From: Holacanthus passer
Lineage: Eukaryota > Chordata > Actinopteri > Pomacanthidae
Length of the DNA stretch: 64,000 nt
Assembly: GCA_025331565.1 (NCBI GenBank)
Contig: JAFREQ010000077.1
Location: 434,001 to 498,000, forward strand
Reading direction: 5' to 3'
The notes below the pieces were generated by a model. The model was given only the letters and a program-made list of their open reading frames with translations, was not told where the DNA came from and ran no database searches. The position numbers and the translations under genes were made by a program. Positions 51,101 to 63,777 of the stretch are shown in pieces (within the stretch, counting starts at the first letter, position 1; every line of letters starts with the position of its first letter).

Positions 51101-53716
51101 TCTTGTTATAAAATTATTATGCAAGTTTGAGATATTGCAATTTGGAGCCAGTCAATATTGCAAAATAAGCTTGTTTAGAGAAAGAAAAACTCCTGCAACC
51201 ACCAGGATCATCGAACACTTTAAAAAAAAGAGAAAAGCTCCATGAAGATAAATCTAAAAATTCATAAATGATTGCATTCTCGATGCACATTAAGTGTTCT
51301 CTGATTTCAGATTCACAACCGACTGGATCAGAGCTGCTGTGGATTCAGGCCCCGGCAGGAGGACGCGTGTGTGGAACTCGGCCATCACGGCAAATGTAGG
51401 GACCAGAACCAGATACAACTGGAAAACATCATCCACAGGGGTCACGACCCCCGACACGCCTGGTCTTCACCAACAACAAGGGCTTCTTTGACCGCAACGA
51501 GGACAACCTGGACTTCAGGCTCCTGGAGGGAATCAAAGAGTAAGTTTGGATCACAACACTGACGAGGCCAAATAAAAAAAAACATCTTTATTGTGATGAA
51601 GACTGATGATTTCAGTGGTTTTGTTTTTACTGCTGTGTTAAATTAATATGAGCCTCATTAATGACAGTTCATACAGACAGATTTGATTCTAACTTGCAGA
51701 GCGTAGGAGCACATTTTTTTCAGATTCATCAGAATTTTGCTGTTTCCAAAATGTTCATAGGTCATAGCAAAGTTTAAGGTTTTTAGTTCAGTTTAATTTT
51801 TTTCCTTCCTAAGAACATGGTTGAAAAATTGCAGCAAACAAAACTGATTCGAAGCTTGATTTGTTTGGAAATTCTGAATTTGAACATTTTGCACACAATA
51901 ATCTGCAAACACAAGCATGAAGTAGTTATCACAAACCATAAAACATGATTTTTAAACTTTCACATCCTGTTTTGATCTTTTTAAACCAAAGTTTAAATGC
52001 TAAAAACCGAAGCCTGCGTAATTTTAGTAAATATTTAGATCTGGTTCAACAAAATCAGTGTGTGTTTTGGGTCTGAACCTGGGGGGCATGATAATGTGTT
52101 CCCTCTGTTTACCGCCACAGATCTGTTATTCCAAACCACGCACGCTTTCATTTCATCTATCTTTTGATCAATAAATCAGTGAGTCACTCCGCTGGGGAGA
52201 CAGAACAGAAACTGTGGTTTGGCAAGGACGCACGTGTCTCCTCCCCAAACACTGTGATCCTCATCAAAACTACAGCTTCTATTCTGGCATTCAAATCAGA
52301 TATAAAGGAAGCATACGTGCAATTTTAGCGCTTATCAGATGACCTTTGGCTGCGAGACAACAAGACGCCATTAATGCACGATCTTTGTTTGATCTCATGT
52401 TGAATCCTCTGTAGATCTTCTTTGACTTTTATCAAAGCTAAATAAAATTCCAGGCGCACTCCAAACTGGCATGTGCAACATACAGTATCGCAGTTTATTA
52501 GAAAAGCTGCTCGAGAACCTAAACGTAGTAACACACAGCAGTCGTCTACCGGTCATCTTCAAACCACACGCTCATGTCCCACCTTTCTCTCCTGTGGTTC
52601 GTCATTTGCCTTGCACAAACATTTCTCTGCAGGCAACAATCCACTCGAGCCACAAAACAGTATCTGAGTCAAGCAGCAAATCGCACTTTTAGTTTTGTTC
52701 ATTCTCAACCATCTACCACCACGCTGAGGACACAGACTAGCAGTCACGCTTCAGTATATTTATCTTGTTCTCGTCGAAAACATATCAGGCCACTCGTCCA
52801 CATTTATACCGCACAGCTTCTCGTGATTTACTGATCTCATTCATCATCTCTGCTGATATTTCATTTGCGTCAGTGGAGCTTTAGTAAGCTGTTAAAATGA
52901 CTGTGTATGAGCCGGAAATATGAGCAACACTTCAGGTCGCTCAGACTGAGGTTTTAGTCATGCAAACATCCTCCTGAGTTGTCCTGTGATCAGTTAAGTA
53001 CTAACCAACATGGACATTAAACTTTCTGAAATCAGACTTGTTTCCTGCTCACAAACATTCAAGGACATGAACAAAAGTCACTGTATGGACACTTTCAGTT
53101 TCACTAACACTTTTCACTGAGCAAACCTGTCAATTTACTGTTTAGAGGTAAATTTGTATCTTTAAATTTCCAAAACTTGTGAACCTACACACAGAGGGCA
53201 GAAGAAGGATAAAACATAGTTTGAAGTTATTCGGTTGTTCTTTTTTTCTTGCTGTCATTGTTTTCTGCACTTTTTTCTCAGTGTTACAGTTGCACTAGTT
53301 TAATATTGCAATGGCTATAGTGTAAAGAAACAACCAAGATAAAGTTGCAACAAAGACTAATTTGATTCCAGCTATTTTTGGCAAGTTTCACTTTGCCCTG
53401 TGAAAACCAATCAGATTATTTCTGCTCCCGGCCAAGAGCAGCTCTGCCTCTGAGACTTGAGAAACCATCAACCTGATTGCACGTCTTCCTCCCTTTCTGT
53501 CTGTCCAGGCTTCCCGACCAGGCCGTGTCGGTGCTGAAGAGCAGGAGGCTCCGGGAGAAGCTCCTCCAGTCTCTGTTCCTGGACCAGACATACTGGGAGA
53601 GCCAGGGTGGCCGGCAGGGCATCGACAAGCTGATCGACGTGATCGAGAGGCGGGTCAGAGTCCTCCTCACCTACATCAATGCTCATGGGATCAAAGTCAT
53701 GTCGATGAATGTGTGA
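47128..53716 (+). CDS. gask1b: Golgi-associated kinase 1B, four coding exons, frame break in exon 3
   Basis: GASK1B (FAM198B, ENED) is a type II Golgi membrane protein with a C-terminal kinase-like domain of the FAM198 family. Coding exons are 47128-47986, 49185-49402, 51311-51539 and 53509-53716 (TGA). Junctions are phase 1 (CACG/AC gives Asp), phase 0 (CAG/ATT) and phase 2 (GA/G), all GT-AG. A cytoplasmic basic tail is followed by a signal anchor at about residues 29-45 (LIIASVCVVYLFFVV). Family motifs are VVYITLKSKR, KPANIRGT, EVFAFHLDRVLGLNRTLP, WSKLALFDFLLQ, CCGFRPR.EDAC, HDPRH, NNKGFFDR, YWESQGGRQGI and the ending YINAHGIKV. Several N-glycosylation sequons occur in the luminal part (for example NRT). 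About 504 aa are expected against 519 in human. Exon 3 is one base short for the phases on either side, so read literally the frame is lost after HDPRH and stops early in exon 4. Confidence 0.93.
48101..48131. repeat. (GA)n microsatellite in gask1b intron 1
   Basis: About 15 GA units followed by ggggatgggg. Confidence 0.95.
50232..50281. repeat. AT-rich simple repeat in gask1b intron 2
   Basis: Imperfect tatta/tatat units between 50232 and 50281. Confidence 0.8.
51311..51539 (+). CDS. gask1b: gask1b coding exon 3 with single-base frame break at about 51458-51461
   Basis: The exon is 229 nt, whereas entering at phase 0 and leaving at phase 2 needs 3n+2. The first part reads IHNRLDQSCCGFRPRQEDAC on to HDPRH, ending at 51457. 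The second part reads LVFTNNKGFFDRNEDNLD onward from 51460 in another frame. One base is missing, or two are extra, in the CACGCCTGG stretch. Both halves and both splice sites are well conserved, so a dropped C in a short C run (sequencing or assembly error) is the simplest reading. A recent true null allele is the alternative. Confidence 0.9.
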
Positions 53717-54740
53717 TGGGAGTCACAACAGTCAAGTGGCCAAATCACTGAGATAAAGGAAATTGATCCCTGTATGTCTGCTCAGAGTGCCCTTTTACAA
53801 CACACTGGAGCTTTACCCCTGTACAAGTGGGTCTGGATTAAAGCATCAGCTAATGTCTGAACTTGTTACATATATTGTAAATTATGCCAATTCTTTAATA
53901 TCATTTTATATTGCAAGAGCATGAGACCATATGTCGTCAAGTTAAACCCAATCCTCAGGGCTCTGTCATTTTTCAGTGAAATATTGGAAACATGAAGCAA
54001 GATTAATGAGTTATTATATATTTTTTCATAATATATTTGTAAGAATAAAAAAATCTAATATTGCTAATGAAGGAATTATTATAACTTGCGAACTCTCCTT
54101 TCAAAATAGCATAAGTTTTGCTGTTGATAACTCTGTAAAGCCGTAAAGTCATTTTAGGTTAAGGAAACTTTAATCCTGTCATTTGCACGAGAGACTTTAA
54201 CTAATTCTGACATTTAAAATGAGCCTAAACTTAATGAAACTAGTTTCACTCCCGTCTTTCAAATTTCTTCCTCAGAGGAGAATATGCTGCCATCATAACG
54301 TTTTCTTCTCCTGAGGTCCTCCAGTAAGTTTAATCTATGAGTGAGTGGCAGAAAATGAGTTGATTAATAAACCAAACAAACCAAACCCCGATCTGCTCGG
54401 CTTGATTAGGATCATTACACACTGAAACAATATTTCCATTTTAATGAGTTATTTAATGTTGTGTACAGTTTTTTCCTTCACAAAACTCCCAAGAAGTCAA
54501 GTCAAGCTTTCAGATCCGATACAACATCACAACTGAAGAACTTTAAGATGAGAAGTCAGATGATGTTATTCTCATTTATATGCACTCTTATTTTCAGTTC
54601 AACTACAAAACCATCTTTTGATGTAACTGTATTCACTCTATTTATTTTTGTACTTTATTGAAGATGTTTGAGCATCAGATGGTCAGTTCAAGGATTTCAT
54701 ATTTGAGCATTGATCAATAAAATAATTTTCAAGGGTCATT
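53717..54740 (+). other. gask1b probable 3' UTR
   Basis: AT-rich sequence follows the stop codon. Candidate AATAAA signals are at 54044-54049 and 54716-54721; another AATAAA lies near 54887. No convincing coding frame is present. The 3' end chosen here is the second hexamer plus about 20 bases and is only a guess. Confidence 0.45.
54716..54721 (+). terminator. gask1b candidate polyadenylation signal
   Basis: AATAAA about 1 kb downstream of the gask1b stop codon, in an AT-rich stretch. An earlier hexamer at 54044-54049 is an alternative site. Confidence 0.35.
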
Positions 54741-57099
54741 AACAGTGATTTTTAGCTTTTATTTGAGCTATTTTGCATTTTGGCTCCAGGGTCCAGCTTC
54801 ATTTTGGTACATTCGCGTGCATTGTATTTGTTTTTTGGAGCAAATTCAGCTCTAAGTCTGGTTTTATTTTGTCAATTTAACAAAGAATAAAGATGCAAGG
54901 AACCCAAAATACAAGAAAAACAACAAGTACGCCTATAAAAACAGACAAATCTGTCGTCATAATGACTTGAAACATTATGGTACACATTTTACATTTATTT
55001 CAAAAACGTGATCTATAAATACAGTCATTTTACTACAAATAGAACATGGACGAACAGACAGACTCCAGAGGGTTAAAAGTAGATCGAACCTATAAAAGTG
55101 CATTTGCAGAGACATTTTTTTATGTCCACACAGCATCAGTCAAAGCTCGGTCAGAAATAGTCCGTGGCTCTGAAACCTGAGCCCGAGCGTGGTGTCTGCT
55201 TTTCATGCTGTCCTAAACAGTGTTGGCTCTCAGAGTCGGAGTCGACGGGGCTTTGCAGGTTATTTTCTCGCGTCCATGCCGGGCATTCACTCGGCTGTTG
55301 TTTTAACCCCTCTGCACCCGCATTAGTGCGTCAGTGGGGTCCGTGCCTCTGTGTGTTTGTGTTAGAAAGACCCCTCTAGTTCCCAGAGTGCTCTGCAGCG
55401 GAACTCACTTTCTTTACATGTGTGTGAATGCATGTTCTCACACAATAACAGACACAGACAAAAGGTGACTTTTGACCAATATAAGTATGCAACAATATAT
55501 GTAAAGACACACAGGGGATTAGGGTCTGGACCTTCCCCACAGTGTCCCCATGTCCCCACGTTCAGACCCACTCAGTGAAATTCGACCACTGCAAAAACAG
55601 TGTGTAAAGTTGTGCAGGTCAAGTGCTGAACTGCAAACTGACAAACAAGCCTTTACAAGCAGCTACTTAGTCAGTCAAGGCAGGCGCACTCGCATAAGCA
55701 GCGTTATTAATTACGAGAAGAAAAATGCTTTGCAGGTATTGCACTTTGCACTTGACTCACTCATGACACCCAGAATTTGAAATGCATTAAATCTTTTACA
55801 CATTTTGTCGGCGAGAGGAACAAGAGCTGCACTTATGAACTTGTCTCATGTGATGTAGTGTGTAAACAGCTGTGTGTGTAGCTGCATGAAAAATGTCCTG
55901 TAAAGTCGTTGATAATTTGCTAAAGTGGTGAAATTACACACTGAAATAACATGAGCTTTACAGCACTGAAATACTGTCAGACTAGCTTCCACACTCAGGT
56001 TAAACTTTTCTGGCCTTTGCAGAAATACTACAATACTATGCACCGATGCAGTGATATAAAGAGACACCATGCTGTGCTCATTATCATAGCCAGCACTTAC
56101 ACATTTACTCTGCTGATTCCAGTCATTGTTAGAGGTTAAAGCCCATTTGGCAAAACACAGAAACTGTATTCGATCCTCAACAAACAAACTCATTAGTTAA
56201 ATCTATTGTGAAAATTTAATAACATGGAAAGAATATGCATCACTTTCAAGTTTCTGTGACTTAAAGTAAAATGTTTGCAAATCCTCAGGCAAGTTGGTTA
56301 ATTTTAAATATCTTAAAGAGGCAGCGTGCTTTGTGGTTCAGTTTTTTATTAAACAGGTTTTGGCTTGAGCACTGAGAAAGTTTGTCCTTCTGTTAGGCTG
56401 GATGCATCAGTGTTCAAGAAACATCTTAAGGTTTAGCTTCAAGATTGGTTTGTAAAACATATAAAATGACTCTCTGAATGTGTTTCTGTGATAGGCCAGA
56501 CATGTTCACTCTTGCTTACACAGATAATTTTCTTAATTTGTCTCAGTCTGTGCTTTTTTTCTCCCTTCACCTCTTCTTCTTGCCTTAGGTTCAGTGTGTT
56601 CTCCTTCTTGTTTCCAAGCGAGAACAGAAATTGAGAAGATTTTGTCTTTGAGGCAGTGGATGAGAACAATTTGGGACGGTTCAGTCTCAGCTGTGCCCAG
56701 CTGGTCGCTGCCCAGTCGAACTCCAAACAGAGAAGCTCTTTATCCTCAAACCTCAGCTCAGCGGTGATAATCACTCTGCTTTACCATGATGTCACTTTTC
56801 CCGTTCGCTGCTCTGCACAGTTTCCCACTGACCCTCACTGAACTCTGACATACTGTCCAGCAGCATTGGTCAGAGTGACTAATTTACATTTATTCATTTA
56901 TATTATGAGCTTGTTTTAACTCAATTAACTGCTCTATTTGTAGCTGCAAAAAGAACTTATTGTATCTTGCATCTTGTAAAATTTTGCAAAATATGATCAT
57001 TAGTATCCAAAAAACATGTAACAGGATATTAGTCCAGTTGGTCCATGATGCTTTCAGGGAGCTTGATTACTGCTGTTTTGGACAATTTTTGCTCCACAA
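54741..57099. other. Intergenic DNA downstream of gask1b
   Basis: No coding exon recognised. Around 55510-55565 there are short tandem phrases of the gtccccatgtccccac type. An AATAAA on the complement at 54994-54999 could end a minus-strand transcript running toward gask1b, but nothing upstream of it on that strand looks coding within the window. Confidence 0.4.
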
Positions 57100-57520
57100 T
57101 GAAATAAATAGTTTCACATTTTGGGATATGCACTTGGTCACTTTCTTGCCAAGAGTTGGATGAGATGATTGACACCATTGTCATATCTGAACACTGACGA
57201 CTGAACATGATGTCATGGATTGGAAACAGTGGGACACAGGTAGCTTTGCTCTGTACAAAGGTGACAAACTCGAGCTCCCAGCACAAATAAATCTCTCTAA
57301 TTATCGTGCCATATCTTGCTTGATTATTCCGTACAAAAACTAAAGTGTCAAAACAACTTTTTTGTGGTTTTAATGAGCGATTACATGCCAGGCTGAACAT
57401 TACATTACCACCTTTCACTGCCAAGATTCTCCAGCAGTGTTTGAACAACATGGCACCTGGGTGGTCACGACACTCCAGAGGCAGACTACACGGGAAGATA
57501 AAAGCAGAAAAATGATTCTC
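57100..57520 (+). repeat. Abundant teleost interspersed repeat (ttgggatatgcactt ... attccgtacaaaaac type)
   Basis: Long diverged copy with landmarks in the expected order: tttgggatatgcacttgg, ctttcttgccaagagttgga, gatgattgacaccattgtc, attggaaacagtggg, ctctgtacaaaggtgac and gattattccgtacaaaaac. It is non-coding; the open frame on the complement across it (57029-57559) is not a gene. Confidence 0.75.
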
Positions 57521-58779
57521 TATTGTCTCATGCAACACAGAAACCTCCAGACACAACAAAATGTCCTGCCACGTTGCCTTGAACTGTTAGGAAGGGAGTT
57601 CACCTCACGCTTGATAAGGACTTTGGGGGAGAAATTGAAAGAATGTCAACATATGTCACATGTCAAGTCGTGTCAAAACTTGCTTGTTTCACTAAATAGC
57701 CACAGGATACTTTGCTCGAAGGTTCATGGAATCAAAGCACACGATGAGTAATGGTCTTTTTGATGACTTTAACCACATGTAGAAACATTTTTTTTTTTGC
57801 AGGCCTGGCAAGCCGCCTGGATCTTTTAATCTCATCCCGTCTCTGTGAGAAAGAGCAAGTCTCTCACTTCATGAGTGGTTCATTATCCCATTGCTTGTTG
57901 GTAAAAATGGCATCCATCACTTCTTATAACTTTGCTCTTTATTCCCTCTCTGAAACATCCCTTTTTAATTTTTCAAACTTAACATGAGCAAAAGACGAAC
58001 TTTTGTTTCAAACTGGTTTTCATAAATTTTTAAAGTATATTTCTGATTTGGAGCATATTGATTGTTTCAGATAAGATGATTTCTGTGTCAGAAATTTTAA
58101 CTTATCCTTCTGGGGCAGCTATTGTGTTCCCAGTTGTTTGATTCTTTAGGAACAAATGTCATGAGAAAATTCAGCTGCATTAACAACATACTTGAAACTA
58201 CAGTTGCATTTGCCTTTTCAATTGGAGCCTCTCTGTCAGGTAAGAATCCAACCATATGAAGTAGTTTTGCCCGAGGCGGTGTACAGACACTCCATGTCAA
58301 TAATCCTTTAAAGCCAATTTAATGAAAGCAGTGGGTCGAGAATCAACTTGACCTAAGCAATGAAATAGTAACAGCCTCAGATTCCATTAGGAGAGATTCA
58401 GATTTTTTAAAAAGCTTGAAAATCCATATCTCGCATGAAGAGGCGAATAGCTTCAGGCGCATCTGTGACGGACCAAGAAGAAGGTGAGTGAGCAACTTCC
58501 TTTAGTGCAATGATCACATCCAAGATAGGATTACAGGGAATATCAGCCGAGTGCAGAGGCTCCTGTCAGCTGCATGGATAAATGACTCAATGTGACATTT
58601 CATGACTTTTCATCTGTCTGATTCTGGAGGAGATCTGCAGGTCATGAGTAGGGTCAGTTTCCCCTGGAGCTGGTTCAGATTCAGTGTGTTGGTCGAGGAC
58701 ATTTGAGCAGGACATCTGAGGTCGTAGTGGGTCCATCCAAGTGTCAGTTGCAGGGCAGACTCTCGAGCCACGAGTCGGC

Positions 58780-58960
58780 CCTGCTTTTACTACCTCTGCC
58801 AACGAGGTTATAAAGTTTGTTTTCAGGAGGATTACAAAGAAATGACGAGTCAGATTTGCATGAAACATAGTGGAAGCATGCAGTGTGGACCAAGACCCAA
58901 ACAAGGCAGACAGAGAACCTGTTTTTCACTTTCGTTAGCACTGCGAGAGGGCGTTTGACC
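58780..58960 (+). repeat. Teleost interspersed repeat (acctctgccaacgaggtta type)
   Basis: tacctctgccaacgaggtta, then aggaggattacaaagaaatg, gcatgaaacatagtggaagc and ttcactttcgttagcactgc match the order of a dispersed fish repeat (consensus begins acctccgccaaggaggtta). Internal deletions are evident. Confidence 0.75.
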
Positions 58961-61900
58961 TTGGCGCAAAAAATGCCATACATCCTAAAATCCAGTAGAT
59001 GGTAGTAAAGTTCTCAAGTGACAAAACACACAGTCGTAGAAATCAAGCAGTCGATGTCTGAACCCGAGCGGAGGCATCAAAAACCGTGGGGCTACATTAA
59101 AAGGATGGGCGCACATATTAAAAACCGGGGTGAGGCATCTCCTCCGTGGACTGGCATCTCAAACATCTGCTCCCAGAGATATATGGGGCAATCAAACAGT
59201 TGTGGGCTGAATATGTCACATTCTATATTTAGAGATCTTGTGATGAGAGAGGTGTGGCATGCGGAGCACGCTGCAGACTCTGAATGAGACCATTGAGCGA
59301 GATTGCTCATATGATTTAAGCTGCCAGTGGATCACATGAAGGGAAAATGCTTTTTATTTATATATTTTTTTATCTTTACGTTTTTTTGGAGGCCTGACTA
59401 AGAGGGAAACATAACGAGGTACAACCATAATAAGATGTATCTCCTAAATGAGTATCTTGTGATTATGACAAACTGCTGCAATACTTCCCACGATCCTCAC
59501 AGTTAAGAGCCCTTCAAATAAAGTGAAAAGAAGAAAAAGAGCTGCTCTACTTGGCAGCATTTCATCAGCATGTGATGTCCACTTCTCTGAAACATCCACA
59601 ACTGGCAGACAAAGCCTTCATCTCAAACCAAAATAACAGCTTGCAAGAGTCAAGTGAACGTCCTCAACCACCACTTTTCTCAACAGCCGTTCCTTAAGTC
59701 AGAAATGTTTAGAGCTGGAGTTAGTATGAACATAGAGGCAGCCAAGAAGAGAGAGAATATGGGTTTTGTTTTCATCCAAAGACACAGTTAAAAAAGGATT
59801 TTATAATATGAAATGTTGCAGCACCAAACACTCAACATGTGCTGGAGCGTCTATAGTTTGAGTCCCATTTTGGACCCTGAAGACTCAGCTGGTGCATTTC
59901 CCACTGACAAACCATCCACCAATCAGCAGCAGAGGAAAAGCCTCAAAAACAACCCTTACAGAGCAAACTAAACGAACACAATCCACTTTGTTAAACTGAC
60001 AGTATCCTCCTCTATCAAAGTGAAACGACCATGTGCAACAGCCTGAAGAGAGAGAGGCACCAAACATTCCTCAACGATCCCGTTCCTGACTCGTCTATGT
60101 GGGGTCAAAACTGTGCCCGCAGCAGTACTTTGAACCTGGCTGGGCCTCACTCATGAGCTATAGAAAGATCTTAAGTCACAGAGCAGGCATTTACTGTATA
60201 TTCTATACCAGGGATGGGAAATCAGCGCGAGCCTTGGAGGCAGGAGAGCGTCTGTGTTTTCAGTCTATAGAGCCCAGCAGGGAATATCACAGATTACACG
60301 CTGCTCTTCAGCTGAGACGTTTCCAAATTGTGTCCATACACACAACAGCATTGGTCAATTAGTCAACCTCTTATCAACGAGCAAACAATGACTCTTCGGC
60401 TTAAAATGAAAACATTGGTTGTTTGTTCAAAAACCATAAAATGAAATTTCAGAGGTGACACAAATGTGCAGAAACTCAATGGAAAGACAGGAGGAGACAT
60501 GAGCAGAGAAATTTGCTCTCTGTGTTTCAAACTGACACAAAGACGAGTTCAAAATATTTCAACTTGAGCAGAATAAAAAACGCACTCGTCCTCATTTTTC
60601 AAAATAAACTTAATTATATTGCTGTTTCTGCAAACATAAAATGCATCACTTCCTGTGGAGGAAAATGTGAATCCCCTCATTCTCATACAGATAGTGAATG
60701 ATATTATTATTATGGGATCAACATGTGATTAGCTTTTTATTCATGTGGAACATTTGGAGCTTATTACTTTAATATACACCATGCTGAGTTCTCTGACTCC
60801 ACTTAATTTATTATTCAGCAGCGGTTTCTCTTCACATTAATCTACAAGACAACAGCTACAGCAATAAAGTCAGTCCTGCCATCCCGGTCTTCATGATGAA
60901 GATGCTATTCTGGCAAAGTGCTGCATAGAGGAGAGGTCATGAGCATAAAATGAGCAGTGGGAGACCTTGGCCTTGGTCGGATCACGGCTCTCTTTAGAAT
61001 GAAAAGGGTCATAAATCTAAAATTGCCAAACACTAATAGCATCATGCAAACCGCCCTGTGACGACGACTCGACTCTTTTCAAAAGGACGTGTCACTGATA
61101 GAAGAAAATGATGACTTAATAACAGTATGTGGAGGTACAAAGCATTTTTTTGTGGAAGAAAAGGGGCAGAGGTCAGAATTTATCTTCAGCTGTTTGGGCT
61201 GTTTTCAAAGATATGAATTAATCCGAGAGGAAGAAATAAAACATCACTGCTTCTATAGCTGAGGTCACTGTGACTTTGAGCCCAGCTGTTACTCTTCTGT
61301 AAAACTCATTGTAGAAGAGGAAGAGCTGTTATATAAATTCAGAGGATGGAACAATTTATTTTAATGATGCAGAGTCCCTGTGAAAATGCCTTTATTACAT
61401 CTAGATCATCATCAAATCACATAATTTAACTGTGAAAAATAATGATAATAATAAACACATTTAGCTCGAAGGCTCATTATCGACCCTGGAAAAATGACAG
61501 AATAGTTCTTATCACAGCTTAAATGTTTTTTCTTTTAATCTTTCATCTTGTTGCCTTCCTTATATAATCCTATTTATATAGCACTTGTAAAGTAAATAAC
61601 AATAAAATAACATGCATAAAACATGTTGAAAAAAATCAACAAACGATGAAGGGTAATCATTTGGTTACTGAAGGTTGGTGCTGGCAACAGTTTGTTAAGA
61701 AATATAAATGTTTTCTTTTTAAGATTCAGACTCTTTGAAAAGCATTAATTTGTATTTTTCCTGCCACAGTTCAAAGTGACTCTATGTGGCCAAAGCTTCA
61801 CAGAGCAGAGCAACTCTTTTGAAAATATGATGGAATAAATTTCCACCCGCGTGTTCGACTTCCTATCTAAAAACACCTTCCTCCACTTTGTGTGAGTCTT

Positions 61901-63777
61901 CAGATGGGCCTTCACCTCTTCGGCCTGTGTGAAGGAGGAAGAGGAAAGAATGTATCACTGCTGTGACTGAGGCAAGTCTCCAAACAAAATCTTCCATGGT
62001 CGGTGTTACCCATTCCTGCAGGAATCCAAACAGGAACCGCCTGGTCTGGGCTGGGCAGGCACGCAGAGCGGGCCAAAAAGGAAATGAGTGAGAGCGGCCT
62101 CGGGGTGCGGCGGGTTCAGTCTCGTGGTCGTGCCCGGCAGTCTCCGGCCTCGCTGGCACCACAGGCCAAGAAACACTGCTGAACAGGCAGATTCTTAGTT
62201 TGTGCTGAAGAGCTGTTGACTGACTGAAACTTACTGTCAAGAGAAGATTTTTGGTATTTTTTTTTTGGCATTCATACACATTTTCATGCTACAAATCCAT
62301 GATTTCACATTGGTCTTTTTTTATTCCTAATTTGGAATGAGTTCACTGGGTTCACTGTATGAGGTGACAGTATATATCTTGACCTCATAACTGTCTCACC
62401 TCATTTTTATAGGTGGCAAATAAAGATTTATATACCATATATGTGCAGCTGTAAAGTTATGAACATCGGATGTCAGCAAAGTCAACAATACTAAAGTGGT
62501 CCAACACATAAAGAGGAAAAACAAGTTGCACCAATTGAAGGTTTGGCTTGACGTCATCAGAAGAATGACATCATGACAACTGTCAGGTTATGAGTCTGTA
62601 CACCGGAGCTGATAATTGATCAGTGGATGTATCAATGAGCAAATGAATAAAACAGCCGATCTGATCAATTAATACAAGTGTGACTTAATCAGTCTGCCCG
62701 AACTAATACAATGCTGTTTGCAGTCAAAAAAAAAAGTAAAAACAAAAAACTAAAACTGTAAAAAAATACATGTTAAAGCAAGTGAAAATTAAAGTTATGT
62801 ACGGACATTAGTACAAAGATCAGTCGTCCACACTGTGAGAACAAATATCCCCCATAAACACTGGAAAACAGTGACACCTAGAGAAAGTCAAATCAAAAAA
62901 AACACACACAGTTCTGATTCTGTTTTCTTTGCTTCTTTTTATCGCATTTCCAGCAGCTGATGAAAACAACCTCTTCAACACTGATGGTCGTTGTGGAGCT
63001 TAAAAATATCCTCCAGCCACATTAGATATGCCTCAGTCTATGCCCTACACAGTCTATGTCAATGCCTCAGATGTTGCAGCACCACAGACTGTTTTCAGAC
63101 GCCAGATAAATGAGCCGGTCGTTGGTATGTGAGGGTGAAGTGATCCTCTGCAGTCACTCAGTCAGTCAGTCATTACAGGAGCGTCCCTGTGGAAGCTGAG
63201 CAAACTCACTCAAGCTGCTTCACTGCACTTATTAATGAGGTTACTTTGGTGGCAGCTCTGGAGGCCTGAGAAGGATGATGGGCTGTTTTAAATTAACTAC
63301 TCTGCTGCCCTCTAGTGGCTGTATGAGGGAAATGTTTCTCTTTAAAAAGGAGAACAAAGAAGTAAAGGAGCTGTTTTGCAAGGACAGTGAGGAACAAAAT
63401 GAGCATGCTGACACAACATGGAATCAGATATTGTGTTTGAGGCTGAATTAAGACAATTTAGCAGAGTCAATCCAGATCTTATAAGCAGATTGTGAAAATA
63501 GAAAGAAAATGAGTTCTGTGAAATGATGTGCAAATAATGACTCTTTATTAATTTACACACATCTTCAGGGAGTCTTTAGGGTGTGTACATTAAGTGCCGT
63601 AGTAAAACTAGTTTTGACTGTCCTCACCAGATGGATCATTGATTTGTTCAAATGCTTAAAGCAAACTTTCCTGACCTCTTGTGGTTGTGAACCAAAAATC
63701 ATCTCTTAGAAACAAAAAGTTAAGTGCAAAAACTCTTATGGAGGATATCAAAGTTGATGCTTGGATGTACAAAATGT
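58961..63777. other. Gene-poor intergenic DNA
   Basis: No exon could be assigned. A GC-rich patch at about 61995-62165 stands out and is discussed as a finding. Otherwise the region is AT-rich, with no identified repeat family. Confidence 0.45.

Noticed and set aside
57029..57559. 176-codon open frame on the complement
   Set aside because: It lies almost wholly over a dispersed fish repeat that has no coding function.
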